From positions 1 to 9,533 of the forward strand of contig JAMOOA010000122.1 of the NCBI GenBank assembly GCA_027066255.1: DNA of 9,533 bases. The letters run 5' to 3'. Below, piece by piece: positions 6,458-9,533 of this stretch. The notes below the pieces were generated by a model. It saw only the letters and a list, made by a program, of their open reading frames with translations, did no database searches and was not told the origin of the DNA. Every line of letters starts with the position of its first letter. Positions within the stretch are counted from its first letter, which is position 1. Position numbers and translations under genes: made by a program. This DNA is from Candidatus Altimarinota bacterium. GTDB lineage: Bacteria; Patescibacteriota; Gracilibacteria; BD1-5; UBA6164.

Positions 6458-7063
6458 TTATCCACATTCAGGATTTGCAGCAGGATTCCCATTTATAACT
6501 ACTTTGTCTGTAGCAGCACCAGCAGCTCCGGCTGTTGTACATGAACCAGATTGAATAGTAATAGCAGCGCTAACAGAAGTATCAATCACTCCAAGCTGTG
6601 TTCCTAATTCTATTCTATTATCATCTACCTGTGCTCCAGAGTCTTCCCCTGTTCCTTTCCCAGTTCTATTTGAAGCATTTTCAAATGCTGTGGAAACCTC
6701 AAAGGCTCCATCTGTTATACCGTTAGCATCATCTCCTGATCTATAAGCATAAGCACATATAGCAGTTGTTCCTGAAGCAGCATTACATGTTTGCCCATGT
6801 TTGTTGTCTTTTGGCATTCTTGGGAGATATTCTTGAAGGTTCGCTATAACTTCTGTTCCATCAGGATACGTAGTATCATCTTGATAAGCCTGCTCTACTG
6901 CTCCTCTGAGAGCATTTATATCCTTGATTCTGGTAGTATCTCTTGCTTTTTGTATTTGACTCGTGTATACGGTCACAGCTCCTGTTGCCAGAATACCAAT
7001 AATCGTGATTACTACGAGTAGTTCTATGAGGGTGAATCCCCTTTTTAAACTTTTTTGTAACAT
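6458..7063 (-). CDS. Type IV pilin-like protein (prepilin with N-terminal methylation motif)
   Basis: The 201-aa product carries a class III prepilin leader, MLQKSLKRG cut before FTLIELLVVITIIGILA, with Glu at mature position 5. The hydrophobic helix at 10-30 continues into the amphipathic helix VYTSQIQKARDTTRIKDINALR and an AYQDDTTYP segment usual for major and minor pilins. The C-terminal half is rich in Ala, Gly, Thr and Asp and has four Cys (93, 103, 175, 200) that could form disulfides outside the cell. It would be processed by PilD and assembled by a type IV pilus or competence machine, none of which is in the window. No UGA is used among about 20 glycines. It could be the main pilin or a pseudopilin. 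Confidence 0.92.
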   Translation of the reverse strand: MLQKSLKRGFTLIELLVVITIIGILATGAVTVYTSQIQKARDTTRIKDINALRGAVEQAYQDDTTYPDGTEVIANLQEYLPRMPKDNKHGQTCNAASGTTAICAYAYRSGDDANGITDGAFEVSTAFENASNRTGKGTGEDSGAQVDDNRIELGTQLGVIDTSVSAAITIQSGSCTTAGAAGAATDKVVINGNPAANPECG

Positions 7064-7097
7064 AATGATAGTGTTATGAATAAAATATAACGAACAT

Positions 7098-7124
7098 ATT
7101 ATATTTTTTTTTTATATCCCTCAA
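7098..7124 (-). promoter_or_regulatory. Probable pilin promoter
   Basis: On the minus strand -35 TTGAGG (7124-7119) and -10 TATAAT (7103-7098) are separated by 15 bp of A-rich sequence (a run of ten A). The short spacer is a weakness. The start would be near 7091, 28 nt before the ATG. Confidence 0.4.
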
Positions 7125-7221
7125 AGAAATAGACGAGTATTTGGGTTGATAAAAGTATTTTTCCTGTCATTACTATATTTCATCACATATCTCTTATTCG
7201 TCAAAAAATACCTATGAAAAT

Positions 7222-7249
7222 TTGAAATATCTGTAAAAAACTATATAAT
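7222..7249 (+). promoter_or_regulatory. tig promoter
   Basis: -35 TTGAAA (7222-7227) and a perfect -10 TATAAT (7244-7249) are 16 bp apart. Transcription should begin near 7256, giving a leader of about 24 nt before ATG 7280. This is one of the two best sigma-70-type promoters in the window. Confidence 0.65.
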
Positions 7250-7279
7250 CCACCCCGTTTTATTATCTAGTTATTATTT

Positions 7280-8578
7280 ATGAAAATCGAGAAAAAGAAT
7301 CTTCCGAAATCTATAGTAGAATATATTATAGAAGCAGACGCAAAAGAAGTCGCAAAACAGAGAAAGAGAGTCTTTGAATATTTGAGAAAAAATGGAGACA
7401 TTAAGGGATTTAGAAAAGGAGCAAATGTTCCTGATGACGTTCTTGAGAAAAACTATGGACCAGATCATATTAACCAGATGACCGTAGAATATACGATAGA
7501 CGTTCTCTATAAAGAGACACTCAAGAAAGAAAAACTTGTTCCCGTTGCTCAGGCAGAGATAAAAGAAATCATTTCTCAAGAACCACTCAAAATTAGGATG
7601 CATGTAGAAGTACTTCCAGAGATCACTATCAAACCAGCATACAAGAAAATCAAACTCACAAAGAAAAAAGTATCAGTTTCAGCAAGTGAGGTACAAGCAG
7701 CTCTTGATGATATTCAGACTCGTTTTACACACTTTCATGAAGTAGAAGACAAAAAGAAAAAGGCAGCTATGGGAGATAAACTGACTATTGATACTGATGG
7801 TCATGATAGTAAGTGAAACATCATGGAATCAACTTCTATGAGGGATTATCCTCTCGTTCTTGGTTCAAATATCCTCGTTCCAGGTTTTGAAGAAGGAATG
7901 GTCGGAATGAAACTCGGAGAAGAAAAAGAAATAGATGTTGTTTTTCCAAAAGACTATCACAACGCAGAATTTGCAGGGAAGAAAACGAAATTCAATGTAA
8001 CAGTAAAGAAATTTGAACATGCTCATAAACCTGAGTTTACTGAGGAATTTATCAAACAACTCAGAGGGAAAGATCTTGATCTCAAAGGATTTAAAGAACT
8101 TATCAAGTCTGAGCTCATGGAAACAAAGACTATGAATGCTCAGATGGAAGAAGAAGGACAACTCATCGACGAGCTTCTTAAAATTTCTACTCTTGATATA
8201 GGAGATGGATTACTCGCAAATCAAATAGAAAAAGTATATACAGAAATCAAGGAGAACGTAAGCAAGGATGGAGTAAAAATGGAGCATTATCTTGAGTCAC
8301 TCAAAATGACAGAAGAGCAATATAAAGAAAAGAATGTGACTCCAAGTGCTCTCAAGAGGCTTCAAGGAGAACTACTTCTTCATAAAGTCTATGAAATGGA
8401 AAAACTCGAAGTAACGGAGGCTGAGATGAAAAAAGAAATAGAGAAAGCGACTGCTCGTTTTGAGTCTCCAGATGTTTTAGAGAAACTCAAAGAGCTGTAC
8501 TTACCTGGAAACAAGTATTACGAAGAACTCAAGATGAGGGTAGGGTATAGAAAACTGATAGATAGTTTTTTTGAATAA
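7280..8578 (+). CDS. tig: Trigger factor, ribosome-associated chaperone and peptidyl-prolyl isomerase
   Basis: Trigger factor sits at the ribosome exit tunnel and shields nascent chains. The 432-aa length matches the family. The N-terminal domain carries the L23-binding signature GFRKGANVP at residues 43-51, the same position as in E. coli. A FKBP-type isomerase domain spans about 150-245 (MGDKLTIDTDG, VPGFEEGMVGMKLGEEKEI, FPKDYHNAEFAGKKTKFNVTV). A helical C-terminal chaperone arm follows to KLIDSFFE. One UGA (7814-7816, residue 179, DSKGN) reads as Gly inside the FKBP domain. Read as a stop it would split the gene into two pieces. It is the only UGA among about 22 glycines. The gene diverges from the pilin gene and has its own promoter. 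Confidence 0.97.
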
Positions 8579-8622
8579 ATTTCAGAAAGGACATACATAT
8601 CACTTATTAACTATTGTTTAGA

Positions 8623-8868
8623 ATGTGCAGTAAACCTGATATCTTTTCTCATCAAGAGGGTACCCTTACAGAAAAGCAATTCTGAGAATTTCTTAGCGAG
8701 AATTCTTTTAAGATTCAATCACTACTTGCAGGTACTCTTGCTCTTTTCCCTTGAATACCTTTATATTTAGTACTTCAACAACCTTCACCTGTTGCAGCAA
8801 ATATTGTTTTAGTAGTCTCAACCGTTTCAACAATAACCTCGACATGATATATGTGTATGAAATCATAG
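8623..8868 (+). CDS. Putative small membrane protein
   Basis: With UGA as Gly an 81-aa frame runs from ATG 8623 to TAG 8866-8868. It has a polar N-terminus (residues 1-30) and two likely membrane segments, about 33-51 (LLAGTLALFPGIPLYLVL) and 55-73 (VAANIVLVVSTVSTITST). UGA codons at 8683, 8752 and 8845 give Gly 21, 44 and 75. I recognise no family. The gene follows tig by 44 nt and ends directly against the stop of the convergent methyltransferase. The minus strand is also largely open here when UGA is read as Gly, but without a good start, so the coding call is moderate. Confidence 0.5.
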
Positions 8869-9420
8869 TTATTTTATTATCATCATAATCCCATCATCTT
8901 CGTCAGTGGGGAGTATGTTGTAGGTGAGTTTTTGTTCATCTACATATATGTAGAGGTCTTCCATTTTGTGTCGAAACTTGATGACGTCGTCGATGACGAT
9001 GATTCAGCCATCTTCAACTTTATCCCAGACGAGTTGGAGAAAGTCCTTGCTGCGCTTCTTGAGTCCATCGATGAACACAAAGTCGTAGGTTTCTTGGAGG
9101 TGAGGGACGATATCTCGAGCATCTCAGAAATAGGATTCTATGATGTCACTTACTTCTGCTTTCTTGAAATTGTCTTGAGCCTCCTCGTATGCGAGTTGAG
9201 AAAACTCTATACTAGTGATATTTCATCATGTCTTCTCTAATTCACAAGCAAAGTGGATAGTGGAGTACCCGTTAGCACTTCCTATCTCTAGGAGTTTTTT
9301 TACCTTCTTCTTCCTGAGGATTCCTCTGAGAAAGCAAGCGTTCTGCAGGCTAATATTGGGGATGTTATTTTTTATTCCATGAACTTTGAGTTCGTTGAGG
9401 AATTGCACTCTATCTATCAT
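8869..9420 (-). CDS. Class I SAM-dependent O-methyltransferase
   Basis: The 183-aa protein belongs to the O-methyltransferase family that includes caffeoyl-CoA O-methyltransferases and the tRNA methyltransferase TrmR. Motif I is LLEIGSANGYSTI (43-55), binding SAM. ITSIEFS carries the acidic residue after strand 2. GDARDIVPHL is followed by YDFVFIDGLKK (112-122), with metal-type Asp118, and DGGIIVIDDVI (137-147). UGA codons (plus-strand TCA at 9226, 9223, 9124 and 9004) give Gly 65, 66, 99 and 139. The first two are adjacent, so the standard code would stop at residue 64, before the second half of the Rossmann fold. It is somewhat shorter than the usual 200-220 residues, mostly at the N-terminus. 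The methyl acceptor (tRNA, small phenol or other) cannot be told. Confidence 0.88.
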
Positions 9421-9458
9421 TATTTTCTGTTTTAGATATTTTATCTATCGTATAATAA

Positions 9459-9482
9459 TATTCTTTTTTGTAAAAAAGAATA
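9459..9482. repeat. AT-only palindrome between divergent genes
   Basis: TATTCTTTTTT (9459-9469) and AAAAAAGAATA (9472-9482) are perfect inverted arms of 11 bp around GT. A second short one, TAGATA-TTT-TATCTA, lies at 9433-9447. They separate the methyltransferase start from a plus-strand promoter and could be an operator or merely a T-run/A-run. The 2-nt spacer argues against a terminator hairpin. Confidence 0.4.
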
Positions 9483-9488
9483 AAAAGT

Positions 9489-9517
9489 TTGGCTTTTGTC
9501 CTGAGTGTCTATATAAT
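9489..9517 (+). promoter_or_regulatory. Promoter for a gene beyond the right edge
   Basis: -35 TTGGCT (9489-9494) and -10 TATAAT (9512-9517) are spaced by the ideal 17 bp. The start would be near 9524, and the window ends 10 nt later without a start codon, so the gene driven lies outside. Confidence 0.6.
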
Positions 9518-9533
9518 AATCGTGTTTTTATAT

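Noticed and set aside
8932..9240. 102-aa plus-strand open frame
   Set aside because: It is antisense to the methyltransferase, which reads through with motif I, FVFIDG and GGIIVIDD in the right order.
2255..9420. UGA as tryptophan (code 4) or selenocysteine
   Set aside because: UGA sits on conserved Gly (GGEP, GIG, HPVFG, Gly-Gly), TGG is used for Trp, and there are far too many sites for selenocysteine.

Overview
The window comes from an AT-rich bacterium that reads UGA as glycine (translation table 25), which points to Gracilibacteria or Absconditabacteria (BD1-5/SR1) in the Patescibacteria (CPR). Under the standard code nearly every gene looks broken. With UGA read as Gly, they become full-length members of known families, with 36 in-frame UGA codons in 11 genes. 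Many fall on conserved glycines: the GGEP motif of the radical SAM enzyme, the GIG hairpin of RuvA, the HPVFG motif of TyrA and the NLGDE motif of the pyruvyl transferase. Genes end in TAA or TAG, and no start has a convincing Shine-Dalgarno sequence.

Layout. Positions 2-202 hold the 3' end of an unidentified gene. It is followed by an ECF-type sigma factor (208-711) and a small single-pass membrane protein in the usual anti-sigma position (724-1107). At 1139-1335 lies an apparent structured small RNA gene of about 180 nt with an extended -10 promoter and a rod-like fold resembling 6S RNA. It shares a bidirectional terminator with the convergent rplA (ribosomal protein L1, 1357-2055, minus strand). 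A radical SAM enzyme (2255-3148), preceded by an 18-bp perfect inverted repeat, and a GFA/CENP-V zinc protein (3180-3596) follow. yidD is convergent (3597-3842, minus) and its stop codon touches that of the GFA gene. The spacer 3843-4047 carries nested palindromes, a 21-bp-period tandem repeat and repeated TATAAA boxes.

A tight plus-strand cluster, ruvA - tyrA - pyruvyl transferase (4048-6418; gaps of 2 and 5 nt), mixes Holliday-junction processing, tyrosine biosynthesis and cell-surface glycan modification. It ends in a bidirectional terminator shared with a convergent type IV pilin-like gene (6458-7063, minus). The pilin gene and tig (trigger factor, 7280-8578) diverge from an AT-rich promoter region. 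A putative small membrane protein (8623-8868) and a convergent class I O-methyltransferase (8869-9420, minus) close the window. A good sigma-70-type promoter at 9489-9517 points to a gene beyond the right edge.

How it fits together: this is mostly a housekeeping segment (translation, protein folding and insertion, recombination) with envelope genes. No CRISPR, transposase, prophage, tRNA or rRNA gene was seen. The most interesting points are the 6S-like RNA candidate next to a sigma factor, the near absence of UGA-Gly in the presumably most highly expressed genes, and the uncharacterised radical SAM gene with its large leader hairpin.
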